Shown: piece after piece, positions 18,485 through 27,072 of the stretch | Layout of the letters: each line of letters opens with the position of its first letter | Numbering within the stretch: the first letter of the stretch is position 1 | From: Leisingera sp. ANG59 | GTDB taxonomy: Bacteria; Pseudomonadota; Alphaproteobacteria; Rhodobacterales; Rhodobacteraceae | Length of the DNA stretch: 60,570 nucleotides | Assembly (NCBI RefSeq): GCF_013317235.1 | Contig: NZ_WLCM01000015.1 | Span: 1 to 60,570 of the forward strand | Reading direction: 5' to 3' | Notes under the pieces: model-generated | Seen by the model: only the letters and a program-made list of their open reading frames with translations | Told to the model about the DNA's origin: nothing | Database searches by the model: none | Translations under genes and position numbers: made by a program

Positions 18485-18499
18485 GTTCGCTTTGCGAAC
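18485..18499. promoter_or_regulatory. Putative IclR-type operator
   Basis: Perfect dyad GTTCGC-TTT-GCGAAC in the divergent intergenic region between the IclR regulator (start 18412) and the ligase gene (start 18626). Known IclR-family operators are often GTTCG-type palindromes of about 15 bp. Position and symmetry suggest one site controlling both genes. Confidence 0.55.
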
Positions 18500-18625
18500 G
18501 CTGTCAAGTCGCAAAGGCACCGCAATATCCAGATTGCGCAACGGGTTGCGGCAAAAATCTCCGCCGGCTGGACGGCGGGGCATTTCCGGTGCAATTTCAA
18601 GTGGCTCCGCATTACGAGGCCGCCC

Positions 18626-20074
18626 ATGGCACAAGATTTCACATCCGGCAGACTGGCCCGCATGGGGCTGCTGACCTCCGAGGACTGCCGCAAGGCGGCG
18701 GAAATCACCTCCCGCGCCCAGTTCGACGGGATCGAGACGGTGCGGGTGCTGTTCCCCGATCAGCATGGGCTGCTTCGCGGCAAGACGGTGATGGCGGAAG
18801 CCTTTGCCTCCGTCTTTGACCGCGGCCTGAACGTGCCCGCACCCCTGCTGCTCAAGGACACCTCGCACCGCACCGCCTTCCCGGTGTGGGAGGAGGGCGC
18901 GGATCTGGCTGGCCCGATGCAGGGGGCTGGCGACGTGCTGCTGGTGCCGCGCCCTAACACCTGGCGCGCGCTGCCCTGGTCCGGTCATTCCGCCTGGATC
19001 TTCTGCACCCCGGTCTATCAGGACGGGCGGCCCATCCCCTTTGCCCCCTGCGCCGTGCTGCAGCGCCAGGTGGAGATGCTGGCGGCGCAGGGCATGGCCG
19101 CCACCTTCGGGCTGGAGGTGGAGTTCCACCTGTTCGAACTGGCGGATAAATCCGACGCCCATTCCCAGGCCACCCGCCCCGGCGCCCCGGTGCAGACCCG
19201 CAACCTGACCCAGGGCTACCAGTACCTCACCGAAACCCGCTATGGCGAGGTTGAGGGCATCCTCGACCTGCTGCGCCGCAACGCCCAGAAACTGGGCCTG
19301 CCCGTGCGCTCGGTGGAAATCGAAATGGGCCCCAGCCAGGTCGAGTTCACCTTTGCCCCCGACAGCGCCATGGCCCAGGCCGACGCGATGGTGATGTTCC
19401 GCACCATGGTCAAGGAGGTCTGCGCCCGCAACGGGTTGCACGCCAGCTTCATGGCCAAGCCGCGGCTGGACAACGCCATGGCCAACGGCTGGCACGTCCA
19501 CCAGTCGCTGCAGGACCTGGCGACGGGCCGCAACCTGTTCGTGCCGGAAACCGCCGGGATGCTGACCCCGCCTGCCAGCGCCTGGATGGCCGGCTTGCTG
19601 AAATACGCGGCTGAGACCTCCTTGCTGATCGCCCCCACGGTGAACAGCTACAAGCGCTACCTGCCGTTCCAGCTGGCGCCCAGCCGCATCGGCTGGGGCG
19701 AGGACAACCGCGGCGCCATGCTGCGCGCGCTGATGCAGCCGCATGACCCCGCCAGCCGGATCGAGAACCGCGCCCCGGACAGTTCCGCCAACCCCTATTA
19801 CGCGCTGGCCGCCCAGATCATCGGGGGCGCCGCCGGCATCAGGGACGGGCTGGAGGCGCCGAAACCCACCCTGTCGCCCTACAGCGAAGACGGCGCGCGC
19901 CTGCCGCGCTCGCTTGGCCAGGCGCTGGAGGGTTTTGCAGGCTCCGCCCTCTGCCGCGATGCGCTGGGCGCAGACACTGTGGACTACCTGCTGAAGCTCA
20001 AGACCTTCGAATGGGAACGCTACCTCGACACCGTCAGCGAATGGGAGCAGGCGGAGTATTTCAACCTGTTCTGA
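18626..20074 (+). CDS. Glutamine synthetase family protein (GlnA-like / gamma-glutamyl ligase)
   Basis: Protein of 482 residues with the glutamine synthetase fold: an N-terminal beta-grasp region (about 15-120) and a catalytic domain with GLEVEFHLFE (metal-binding Glu), EIEMGPSQVEF, NGWHVHQSL and ENRAPDSSANPYYALAA. The length and the GxHVHQSL segment fit the PuuA-like or type III relatives that ligate glutamate to amines rather than classic ammonia-assimilating GlnA. Substrate is not evident. It is divergent from an IclR regulator and followed after 177 bp by gcvH. Confidence 0.85.
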   Translation: MAQDFTSGRLARMGLLTSEDCRKAAEITSRAQFDGIETVRVLFPDQHGLLRGKTVMAEAFASVFDRGLNVPAPLLLKDTSHRTAFPVWEEGADLAGPMQGAGDVLLVPRPNTWRALPWSGHSAWIFCTPVYQDGRPIPFAPCAVLQRQVEMLAAQGMAATFGLEVEFHLFELADKSDAHSQATRPGAPVQTRNLTQGYQYLTETRYGEVEGILDLLRRNAQKLGLPVRSVEIEMGPSQVEFTFAPDSAMAQADAMVMFRTMVKEVCARNGLHASFMAKPRLDNAMANGWHVHQSLQDLATGRNLFVPETAGMLTPPASAWMAGLLKYAAETSLLIAPTVNSYKRYLPFQLAPSRIGWGEDNRGAMLRALMQPHDPASRIENRAPDSSANPYYALAAQIIGGAAGIRDGLEAPKPTLSPYSEDGARLPRSLGQALEGFAGSALCRDALGADTVDYLLKLKTFEWERYLDTVSEWEQAEYFNLF

Positions 20075-20251
20075 GCCCCGGAAGGGGGGGCAAAATCTCC
20101 GCCTCCGGATGAATTGCCGTCTTGATCGCCCGCCCCGCCCGTTGATACCGTATACCCGCGTATGCGAGGGGCCGCCCCTTGCCATCCGCGGCGCCATTTC
20201 CGGCGGCCCGACACATTGAAAACCCACGCCTCTTCGAAGGAAAACACCCCC

Positions 20252-20611
20252 ATGAAATACACCGAGGAACACGAGTGGCTGCTGCCCGAGGGCGACCTCA
20301 TTACCGTCGGCATCACCGCCCACGCCGCCGAGCAGCTGGGCGAGGTGGTCTATGTCGAGCTGCCCGAGCCGGGCACCGAGGTCTCCAAGGATGACGAGAT
20401 CGTGGTGATTGAATCGGTCAAGGCCGCCTCCGACATTCTCGCCCCGCTGGACGGCGAGATCGTCGAGGTGAACGAGGCGCTGGCCGACGATCCCGGCAAG
20501 GTGAACGAGGACGCCGAGGGCGACGCCTGGTTCTTCAAGATCAAACCGTCGGACCTGTCGCCGATGGACGATTACATGGATGAGGCCGGCTACAAGGACT
20601 TCATCGGCTGA
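20252..20611 (+). CDS. gcvH: Glycine cleavage system H protein
   Basis: Lipoyl carrier of 119 residues that shuttles the aminomethyl group between P, T and L proteins of glycine cleavage. It has the expected start (MKYTEEHEWL), ITAHAAEQLGEVVYVELP, and the lipoylated Lys in VIESVKAASD at about residue 58. The length is slightly below the usual 125-130. The ATG at 20252 fits the family; a longer frame from 20162 would precede it. Neither gcvT nor gcvP is adjacent, which is unusual. A strong hairpin terminator follows. Confidence 0.95.
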   Translation: MKYTEEHEWLLPEGDLITVGITAHAAEQLGEVVYVELPEPGTEVSKDDEIVVIESVKAASDILAPLDGEIVEVNEALADDPGKVNEDAEGDAWFFKIKPSDLSPMDDYMDEAGYKDFIG

Positions 20612-20632
20612 TCCAGTTGCCCGTGTTGTGAA

Positions 20633-20662
20633 ACCGGCTTTTTCCCGGAGGAAAAAGCCGGT
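20633..20662 (+). terminator. Hairpin terminator after gcvH
   Basis: ACCGGCTTTTTC at 20633-20644 pairs perfectly with GAAAAAGCCGGT at 20651-20662 around a 6-base loop. It lies about 20 bp after the gcvH stop. There is no long T run after the stem, so it may act as a bidirectional or transcript-end hairpin, also facing the convergent dehydrogenase gene. Confidence 0.6.
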
Positions 20663-20681
20663 GCCTCCGGCGGGAGTATTT
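20663..20681. repeat. Rhodobacteraceae-type intergenic motif GCCTCCGGCGGGAGTATTT
   Basis: A 19-bp sequence directly after the gcvH hairpin. I recall this motif as a frequent dispersed intergenic sequence in Rhodobacteraceae genomes, usually near gene ends. Only one copy was noticed in this window, so its repeat status rests on memory, not on the sequence here. Confidence 0.35.
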
Positions 20682-20732
20682 GGAACCAGAAAGAAGCCGG
20701 GGAATGATGCCGGGCTGATCTGCCACCCCGTG

Positions 20733-21668
20733 TCAGTAGCCGCGCTCGCGGTCCACTTCGTGCAGCAGCGCCTCCCCGGCCTCCAGACGCCGGTAATTCT
20801 CCACCACATCCTTCAGCGCGTCGCCCAGGTGCCAGCCGGACACATGCGGGGTGATGGTCACCTGCGGGTGCGCCCACAGCGGGTTGTCCGCGGGCAAGGG
20901 CTCCTGGCGCACCACATCCAGCACCGCATGGCCGGGCGTGCCTTTGTCCAGCGCCGCCAGCAGCGCGGGTTCATCCACCAGATCGCCGCGGCCGGCATTG
21001 ATCAGCGTGGCGCCCGGCTTCATCGCCGCCAGCGTTTCCGCATTCATCAGCCCGCGGGTGGCGGGGGTGGAGGGCAGGATCGAACAGACGTAATCGCATT
21101 CGCCAAGCATCTGATGAAGCGCCGCCTCACCGTTGCGGCACTCGACGCCTTCGATTTCCTTGGGCGAGCGGCTCCAGCCCAGCACCCGGAACCGGAGGTC
21201 GCGCATCAGCCGTGCTGTCATGCCGCCGATATGGCCCAGCCCCAGCACGCCGACGGTGGTTTCCGCCGGTCGCCCCGGCGCCAGCGGCTCCCAGGCGCTG
21301 CGGGCCTGCGAGGCCGCGTGCGCCAGCATGTTGCGCTGGCCGCGCAGCACATAGGCCAGGCAGTACTCCGCGATCTCATGCGCAGGCTCCAGCGGTCTCA
21401 GCCGGGCCACCCGCACATGCGGTGCCAGGCTGGGGTGCGCCACGATGGTATCCACCCCGGCGCCCAGTTTCTGCACCAGTTGCAGGTTCGGCAGCTGTTC
21501 AGGCAGATCGCCCTTCAGCGCGGAAACCGCCAGCACGGCAATGTCTTCCAGGTTGCCGGGGGCTGAGACGGGCCGGATATCCGCACCGGGCGCCATTGCC
21601 CGCAGCTGTTCCGCCATCTGTTCCTCTGTGTACCAGCCGTCGTGGCCGATGCTGATCAGCATTGCCAT
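20733..21668 (-). CDS. D-2-hydroxyacid dehydrogenase (glyoxylate/hydroxypyruvate reductase type)
   Basis: Protein of 311 residues of the NAD(P)-dependent D-2-hydroxyacid dehydrogenase family, resembling GhrA. The dinucleotide site is VGVLGLGHIGG at about 139-149. Catalytic residues appear as Arg in NAGRGDLVDEPALL, Glu in RQEPLPADNPLW and His in ITPHVSGWH. It would reduce glyoxylate, hydroxypyruvate or a similar 2-keto acid. GGAGG lies 7 bp before the ATG at 21668. It converges on gcvH; a shared link to glycine/glyoxylate metabolism is possible but not shown. Confidence 0.9.
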   Translation of the reverse strand: MAMLISIGHDGWYTEEQMAEQLRAMAPGADIRPVSAPGNLEDIAVLAVSALKGDLPEQLPNLQLVQKLGAGVDTIVAHPSLAPHVRVARLRPLEPAHEIAEYCLAYVLRGQRNMLAHAASQARSAWEPLAPGRPAETTVGVLGLGHIGGMTARLMRDLRFRVLGWSRSPKEIEGVECRNGEAALHQMLGECDYVCSILPSTPATRGLMNAETLAAMKPGATLINAGRGDLVDEPALLAALDKGTPGHAVLDVVRQEPLPADNPLWAHPQVTITPHVSGWHLGDALKDVVENYRRLEAGEALLHEVDRERGY

Positions 21669-21748
21669 GCGCGTTCCTCCCCGTGCCGCGTCCCTTTGCC
21701 GGGACTAAGCCACGGTTTGCGCGCAAACGAAAGCCAGTAATCGCGGCC

Positions 21749-22483
21749 TCAGTCCAGCCGCCGCACCAGGATCTGGTTGCCTTCGCCGCGCTTGGTCTCG
21801 AACAGTTTCAGTGATGCGATCAGGTCGCTCAGCTTGCGCTTGCCATAGCTGCGGGTGTCGAAATCAGGGGCGGCCGCCGTGATGTACTGGCCGATCTGGC
21901 CCAGGGTGAACCACTCGTCGTCCTGGTCGATTGCATCCATCGCCCTGACCACTAGTTTGGTGGGGTCCGCCAGCTCCGCCGGCGCGTTGCTGCTGTCGTC
22001 TTCCTTCTTGGGCTTCGGCTTGGGTTTGCCCGGCTCTTCCAGCAGGTTCTCCACATAGATGAACCGCTTGCAGGCCTGCACAAAGGCGGCCGGTGTCTTG
22101 CGCATGCCCATGCCGAACACATCCACACCCTGTTCGCGGATGCGGCTGGCCAGCCGGGTGAAATCGCTGTCCGAGGAGATCAGCACGAAACCGTCGAACC
22201 GGCCCGAGTGCAGAATGTCCATTGCGTCGATCACCAGCGCGATGTCCGAGGCGTTCTTGCCGGTGGTATTGGCAAACTGCTGATGCGGCACGATCGCCAG
22301 CGCCGCCAGCTTCTCCTTGTTCCAGCCCTGCGGACTGCCGCCGGCAAAATCGCCATAGATGCGGCGGATGCTGGCCTCGCCGAAGGAGGCGATCTCCTCG
22401 AACATCGCCTCCGCGTATTTGGCGGAGATATTGTCGGCGTCGATCAGGACGGCCAGAAGCGGCGGTTTGGTTGCTGTCGTCAT
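21749..22483 (-). CDS. NYN domain RNase-like protein with C-terminal OST-HTH/LOTUS domain
   Basis: Protein of 244 residues. The NYN (PIN-like, LabA/DUF88) domain at about 8-150 shows the acidic residues of the predicted nuclease site: LIDADNIS, KNASDIALVIDAMDIL and LISSDSDFTRLA. A charged linker rich in Lys-Pro follows (about 155-170). The OST-HTH/LOTUS RNA-binding domain at about 175-244 includes WFTLGQIGQYI and KLSDLIASL. It probably cleaves or binds RNA; the target is unknown. It lies downstream of truA on the same strand, 199 bp apart. Confidence 0.88.
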   Translation of the reverse strand: MTTATKPPLLAVLIDADNISAKYAEAMFEEIASFGEASIRRIYGDFAGGSPQGWNKEKLAALAIVPHQQFANTTGKNASDIALVIDAMDILHSGRFDGFVLISSDSDFTRLASRIREQGVDVFGMGMRKTPAAFVQACKRFIYVENLLEEPGKPKPKPKKEDDSSNAPAELADPTKLVVRAMDAIDQDDEWFTLGQIGQYITAAAPDFDTRSYGKRKLSDLIASLKLFETKRGEGNQILVRRLD

Positions 22484-22631
22484 ACGGGTGCTCTGCCTTT
22501 AGGTATTGGTTGCCGCAGCGGTGCGGAGTGCTGCCGCAGGGGACTGCCGGTTTGCCGGTGTTTGGATAAGTATGAACGTGTGTTGTGGCGATTCAATGGC
22601 GGCTTGGATCCTCCGCCAGGCAGACGGCCGC

Positions 22632-22660
22632 TGCACAGGGGGTGCACAGGGGGTGTACAG
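22632..22660. repeat. Short tandem repeat, 2.6 copies of TGCACAGGGGG
   Basis: Two perfect copies of TGCACAGGGGG (22632-22642, 22643-22653) followed by a partial third copy TGTACAG. The repeat lies in the 199-bp gap between truA and the NYN gene, about 20 bp after the truA stop. No function is apparent. Confidence 0.6.
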
Positions 22661-22682
22661 ATGTCACCCCCCAATCCCGGAG

Positions 22683-23450
22683 TCAGAGGAAGGGGTCGTC
22701 CGGATAGCCCACCCGCGCCAGATACAGGCCATGGCCGGGGCAGACCGGCCCGCAGGCTGCACGGTCGCGGGCCTCCAGAGCGGCCTTCACATCGGCAGGT
22801 TCCCAGGCCCCGGCGCCGACCCGTTCGAGCGTGCCGACAAAACTGCGGACTTGATTGTGCAGGAAGCTGCGGGCGCGGACATGGAAATGGATTTCCGGCC
22901 CGGAAAAGCCCTGCACCCGTTCCACCGTCAGCTCATCCAGTGTCTTGACCGGGCTGGCCGCCTGGCAGATCGAGGAGCGGAAGGTGGTGAAATCATGGTT
23001 TCCGGTCAAATGGTTGGCGGCTTCCTGCATGGCGTCCGCATCCAGATCATGGCTCAGCTGCCAGACCCGGCCCGCGTCATGGGTGGCAGGCGCGCGGCGG
23101 ATCAGGATGCGGAACAGATACTGCCGCTCCACCGCCGAAAAGCGGGCGTGCCAGTCATCTTCCACCCGCGCGCAATCCACGATGGCGACCGGATCCGGCT
23201 TCAGGTGGTAATTCAGCGCCTCCGACAGGCGGAACGGGTCCCACTCCTTGGCCAGGTCGCAATGCGCCACCTGTCCCAGCGCATGCACACCGGTATCCGT
23301 GCGCCCGGCGGCAGCAATGGTGTGCTCCCCCGGCTCCAGCCGCGCCAGCGCAGCCTCGATCGCGCCCTGCACCGACGGCAGGTCCTTCTGCCTTTGCCAG
23401 CCGGCAAAAGGCTTCCCGTTGTATTCGACTTTCAAAGCAAAACGCGGCAT
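22683..23450 (-). CDS. truA: tRNA pseudouridine(38-40) synthase TruA
   Basis: Protein of 255 residues that isomerises uridines 38-40 of tRNA anticodon arms. FKxEYNG-type start ([17 protein letters not shown]), [10 protein letters not shown], the catalytic Asp in [15 protein letters not shown] at about residue 52, [11 protein letters not shown] and the C-terminal PGHGLYL are all present. The family start is the ATG at 23450; the open frame continuing to 23807 overlaps the divergent YcjX-like gene. Only 115 bp separate the two divergent starts. Confidence 0.97.
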   Translation of the reverse strand: MPRFALKVEYNGKPFAGWQRQKDLPSVQGAIEAALARLEPGEHTIAAAGRTDTGVHALGQVAHCDLAKEWDPFRLSEALNYHLKPDPVAIVDCARVEDDWHARFSAVERQYLFRILIRRAPATHDAGRVWQLSHDLDADAMQEAANHLTGNHDFTTFRSSICQAASPVKTLDELTVERVQGFSGPEIHFHVRARSFLHNQVRSFVGTLERVGAGAWEPADVKAALEARDRAACGPVCPGHGLYLARVGYPDDPFL

Positions 23451-23565
23451 GGCCGGGCAAGTAGCAATGCAACAGGGCCGGGGCAAGTCCCGTCTGCACT
23501 CTGGTAAGCCGCCAGCCGGCTGCCTATCTTTGTGCGGGAAAGAACAGAGCAGGATCAGGGCCTTG

Positions 23566-24978
23566 GTGATAACCTCCCTTGCAGACGGGGTGATGAGCGG
23601 GGTGGAGAGCGTGACCAGCGGCCTCTCCGCGGCGCTGTTCGACCGGCCTATCCGGCTTGGCGTCACCGGGCTGGCGCGGTCCGGCAAGACTGTGTTCATC
23701 ACCTCGCTGGTCGCCAACCTGATGGACCGGGGCCGGATGCTGCAGCTGAGCGCCGCGCGCGAAGGCCGGATCGAGGCCGCCTTCCTGCAGCCACAGCCGG
23801 ACGACACCGTGCCGCGGTTCGATTATGAAAACCACCTTGCGGCGCTGACCGGGCCGTCACCCCATTGGCCGGACAGCACAAGGGCGGTGTCTGAGCTCCG
23901 TCTCAGCCTGAAAGTGCGGCCCGCGGGGCTCTTGGCAGGCCTGCAAGGGCCGCGCACGCTGCATCTGGACATTGTCGACTACCCGGGCGAATGGCTGCTG
24001 GATCTGGCCTTGCTGGACAAAACCTATGCCGAGTGGTCCGCGGATGTTCTGTCCCGCATTGCCTCCCGCCCGCAGGCGGAACATTTTCTGGAAGAACAAT
24101 CCAAGGCGGTTCATGCCGGGGCACACGATGAGCCGCAGGTCCAGGCCCTCGCCGCGGCTTTCACGCAATACCTGTCAGCTGCCCGCGCCGCCGGTTTCTA
24201 CGACTGCACCCCGGGGCGCTTTCTGCTGCCCGGCGACCTGGAAGGCTCGCCGGTGCTGACCTTTGCGCCGCTGCCGCAGGTCGGCAACCCGCCGCGCGGC
24301 AGCCTGTGGCGGGAGATGGAGCGCCGCTATGAGGCCTATAAATCCAAGGTCGTGAAACCGTTTTTCCGTGACCACTTTGCCCGCATCGACCGGCAGGTGG
24401 TGCTGGTGGATGCGCTCTCGGCGATCCATTCCGGGCCGCAGGCGGTGGAGGATCTGCGCCATGCGATGGCCGATATCCTCAGCGCCTTCAAGCCGGGGCG
24501 CAACCATTTCCTGACCCGGCTTCTGGGCGGCAAGCGGGTGGAGAAAATCCTGTTCGCCGCCACCAAGGCCGACCATTTGCACCACGCCCAGCACCCGCAG
24601 ATGACCGCCATTATCGAGGCGCTCACCCGCGAGGCGCAGGACCGCGCCCGCTTTGCCGGGGCGGATACTGCGGCGCTGGCGCTGGCCTCCCTGCGCACCA
24701 CCACGGAGGAAACGCGCCCGCACAACGGCGCTGAGCTGCCCTGCGTGCGCGGCACGCTATTGGACAGCGGCAAGCAGGCGGCCTTCTACCCAGGTGCTTT
24801 GCCGCAGGACCCGGCCCAGTTGCTGACCCCGGCGCGTCAGGGCGCGGAGCGCTGGCTGGAAGGCGATTATCAGTCGATGGCCTTTGCCCCTGCGCCGCTT
24901 ACCCTGAAACACGGCAGCGGCCCGCCGCATATCCGCCTCGACCGCGCCGCCGAATTCCTGATCGGAGATGCCCTGTGA
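23566..24978 (+). CDS. ycjX: YcjX-like P-loop GTPase/ATPase family protein
   Basis: Protein of 470 residues of the YcjX (DUF463) family of stress-related P-loop proteins. The Walker A motif is [11 protein letters not shown] at about residues 34-44, and [12 protein letters not shown] corresponds to the switch/Walker B region. I chose the GTG at 23566 (AGGATCAGGG upstream); an ATG at 23593 is possible. The three downstream genes overlap by 4 bp in turn (GTGA, ATGA), forming a tight operon. In other proteobacteria ycjX is followed by ycjF, as here apart from one inserted gene. The biochemical role is still unsettled. Confidence 0.9.
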   Translation: MITSLADGVMSGVESVTSGLSAALFDRPIRLGVTGLARSGKTVFITSLVANLMDRGRMLQLSAAREGRIEAAFLQPQPDDTVPRFDYENHLAALTGPSPHWPDSTRAVSELRLSLKVRPAGLLAGLQGPRTLHLDIVDYPGEWLLDLALLDKTYAEWSADVLSRIASRPQAEHFLEEQSKAVHAGAHDEPQVQALAAAFTQYLSAARAAGFYDCTPGRFLLPGDLEGSPVLTFAPLPQVGNPPRGSLWREMERRYEAYKSKVVKPFFRDHFARIDRQVVLVDALSAIHSGPQAVEDLRHAMADILSAFKPGRNHFLTRLLGGKRVEKILFAATKADHLHHAQHPQMTAIIEALTREAQDRARFAGADTAALALASLRTTTEETRPHNGAELPCVRGTLLDSGKQAAFYPGALPQDPAQLLTPARQGAERWLEGDYQSMAFAPAPLTLKHGSGPPHIRLDRAAEFLIGDAL

Positions 24979-25430
24979 CGCTGATCCTGCGCCCCGCTGC
25001 ACCTTTGGATGCCGGCACGGTTGGCGATATCCTCTACCATTTCCAGCAGGAGACGGATTGGATGCCCAAGCTCTACACCTCGGCTGAGGTGATTTCCTTT
25101 TGCGGCACCATGATCGACCGCGGCTGGGTCACGGTGGCAGAAAGGGGCGGGTGCGTGGAAGGTTTCCTGGCCCGCGACGGCGAGGAGGTCTGCGCGCTCT
25201 ATCTCGCGCCAGAGGCGTGCGGACTGGGCACAGGCAAGATGCTGCTGGATGCGGCCAAAGCCGCCGCGCCGCACCTGACGCTGCGCACCTTTGCCGCCAA
25301 TGCAGGGGCGCAAAAGTTTTACCTGCGCGAGGGTTTTGCCGAAACCGGCCGCGCGGATGGCTCCGGCAATGAGGAAGGTCTGCCCGACATTGCTTTTGAA
25401 TGGCGCGCAGCACAGGGGGCGGCCGCATGA
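24975..25430 (+). CDS. GNAT family N-acetyltransferase
   Basis: Protein of 151 residues with the GNAT core. The acetyl-CoA binding loop is VCALYLAPEACGLGTGKMLLDAA (split: LYLAPEACGLGTG at about 75-87). The C-terminal strand-helix LRTFAANAGAQKFYLREGF ends with Tyr in the usual position. The start is GTG at 24975, overlapping the ycjX stop by 4 bp, and its stop overlaps the ycjF start. Its acceptor is unknown; the tight insertion between ycjX and ycjF suggests a functional tie. Confidence 0.88.
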   Translation: MTLILRPAAPLDAGTVGDILYHFQQETDWMPKLYTSAEVISFCGTMIDRGWVTVAERGGCVEGFLARDGEEVCALYLAPEACGLGTGKMLLDAAKAAAPHLTLRTFAANAGAQKFYLREGFAETGRADGSGNEEGLPDIAFEWRAAQGAAA

Positions 25431-26416
25431 CCAAGAAGCCGGTTCTGTTTGACCTGGAGGATGAAGAGAAGGCGCCGCCAGTGGCGGAAGCGCCGCCGGT
25501 TCCCGACCCGGCCCCGCCGGCGGTGCAGCCCCCGGCGATGGAGCAGGCTGCCCGGATCGCCGCCCGCCGCCCGTCGCGGCTGGCGCGCTGGTTCTGGGCG
25601 CTGCTGGCGGCGGTCATCGGCGCCATGGCCTCTGTCGCGGCCTGGGACTTCGCCGCCGGGCTGATTGACCGGGTGCCGCTGCTGGGCTGGGCCGTCACGG
25701 CCGGGCTGGCGCTGCTGCTGTTGCTGGCGCTTGCCATGGCCCTGCGCGAACTGGCGGCGCTGTCGCGGCTGCGGCGTGTCGATGCGTTGCGCCATCAGGC
25801 CGGAGAGGCCGCGGATCTGGCTGCGGCCCGCGCCTTCACCACCCGGCTGGAGGCCTTCTATAGCGGGCGCGAGGAACTCAGCTGGCATCAGGCCCGGCTG
25901 GCGGAGCGCCAGGACGAGGTGATGGACGGCGATGCGCTCCTGCTGCTGGCAGAGGAAGAGCTGCTGGTGCCGCTGGACGCGCTGGCCCTGCGCGAGGTGG
26001 AGGCCGCGGCCCGGCAGGTCGCGACGGTAACGGCGCTGGTGCCGATGGCACTGGCGGATATTCTGACGGCGCTGGTCTCCTCGCTCAGGATGATCCGTCG
26101 GGTGGCCGGGATCTATGGCGGTCGGCCCGGGTTCTTCAGTTCCTGGCGGCTGACCCGTGCGGTGCTGGCGCATCTGGCCGCCACCGGCGCGGTGGCTGCG
26201 GGCGATGACCTCCTGGAGCCGGTGCTGGGCGGATCGGTGCTGTCCAAGCTCTCCCGCCGCTTCGGCGAAGGGCTGGTCAATGGCGCCTTGTCGGCGCGTG
26301 TCGGCATCGCCGCGATGGAGGTCTGCCGCCCGATGCCGTTTTCCCCGCAGCACAAGCCGAGCACCCGCAAGGTGGTGCAGCGGGCGCTGACAGGCCTGTT
26401 TTCCAAGGAGAAATAG
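25427..26416 (+). CDS. ycjF: YcjF/TIGR01620 family inner-membrane protein
   Basis: Protein of 329 residues with a Pro/Ala-rich cytoplasmic start (about 1-50) and two adjacent membrane helices at about 55-77 and 84-106. A long cytoplasmic domain contains VTALVPMALADILTALVSSLRMIRR and the family-typical IYGGRPGFFSSWRLTRAV. It is the partner of YcjX in many proteobacteria (DUF697/TIGR01620). ATG at 25427 overlaps the GNAT stop. Confidence 0.9.
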   Translation: MTKKPVLFDLEDEEKAPPVAEAPPVPDPAPPAVQPPAMEQAARIAARRPSRLARWFWALLAAVIGAMASVAAWDFAAGLIDRVPLLGWAVTAGLALLLLLALAMALRELAALSRLRRVDALRHQAGEAADLAAARAFTTRLEAFYSGREELSWHQARLAERQDEVMDGDALLLLAEEELLVPLDALALREVEAAARQVATVTALVPMALADILTALVSSLRMIRRVAGIYGGRPGFFSSWRLTRAVLAHLAATGAVAAGDDLLEPVLGGSVLSKLSRRFGEGLVNGALSARVGIAAMEVCRPMPFSPQHKPSTRKVVQRALTGLFSKEK

Positions 26417-26493
26417 ATCGCGCGCCCCAGGCTGCAGAGGTGGTCTGGCGCAGCCAGAACACCGGCAGGCGGGGAGTGCCCCGGCTGAGGGTG

Positions 26494-26916
26494 TCAGAAC
26501 AGTTTCGGCGGCTCGTCCTTGGGCTGGCGCATCGCCACGATGCCGGTGCGGAAGCCTTCGCCGATGCGGTCGGCCAGGGTGCCCCATTGCAGCGCGGCGC
26601 GCTCCGGCAGCTCAGCCCGCAGTACCTGGTGGAACAGGCCCAGCCACAGCGGGAAATGCTCTGCCTTCACGTCGGGTCGGCTCACGTGCACCCGCATCGG
26701 ATTGCCGCTGTAGCTGCGTTCGCGCAGGATCGCGTTGCGCCAGAACCCCGCGATCTTTTCCTCATGCTCCGGCCAGTCGGAGACATGGGCGGCAAACACC
26801 GGTCCCAGCACATCGTCTGCGCGCACCTGCATGTAGAACACGGCAACCACGCGGGAAATCTCTTCCGCGGTGATTTCGAACCGCGCCAGCGGATTTTGCG
26901 TTTCGGTTTCGGTCAT
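26494..26916 (-). CDS. Group III truncated haemoglobin
   Basis: Protein of 140 residues of the 2-on-2 globin superfamily. The motif set of group III is visible: FYMQVRADDVLGPVF (27-41), FWRNAILRERSYSGNPM (59-74), likely proximal His77, then HFPLWLGLFHQVL (87-99). These haem proteins bind O2 or NO; the physiological role is generally unclear. The ATG at 26916 agrees with the family; the frame reaching 27354 is antisense to the next gene. It is convergent with ycjF and divergent from the SDR gene. Confidence 0.9.
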   Translation of the reverse strand: MTETETQNPLARFEITAEEISRVVAVFYMQVRADDVLGPVFAAHVSDWPEHEEKIAGFWRNAILRERSYSGNPMRVHVSRPDVKAEHFPLWLGLFHQVLRAELPERAALQWGTLADRIGEGFRTGIVAMRQPKDEPPKLF

Positions 26917-27072
26917 CGTCTGCTCCGGACTGCCTTCGATCGGTAGATACGTCGAAGAAGAGGCCGGAGAAAGGGGGCAGGCGCATCTGCCGCAGCGCAG
27001 CGTTGCGGCCCCACTGGCGCCCGGCGTCCCTGCCGCTATGGTGGGCCGGGAATTTGCCAAGGGTATTGATTT

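Noticed and set aside
20075-20251. Glycine riboswitch upstream of gcvH
   Set aside because: The gap is only 177 bp and I could not find the conserved tandem aptamer pattern.
18413-20809. Long upstream extension of the IclR reading frame on the minus strand
   Set aside because: It is antisense to the glutamine-synthetase-like gene and gcvH. The IclR domain begins at the ATG at 18412.
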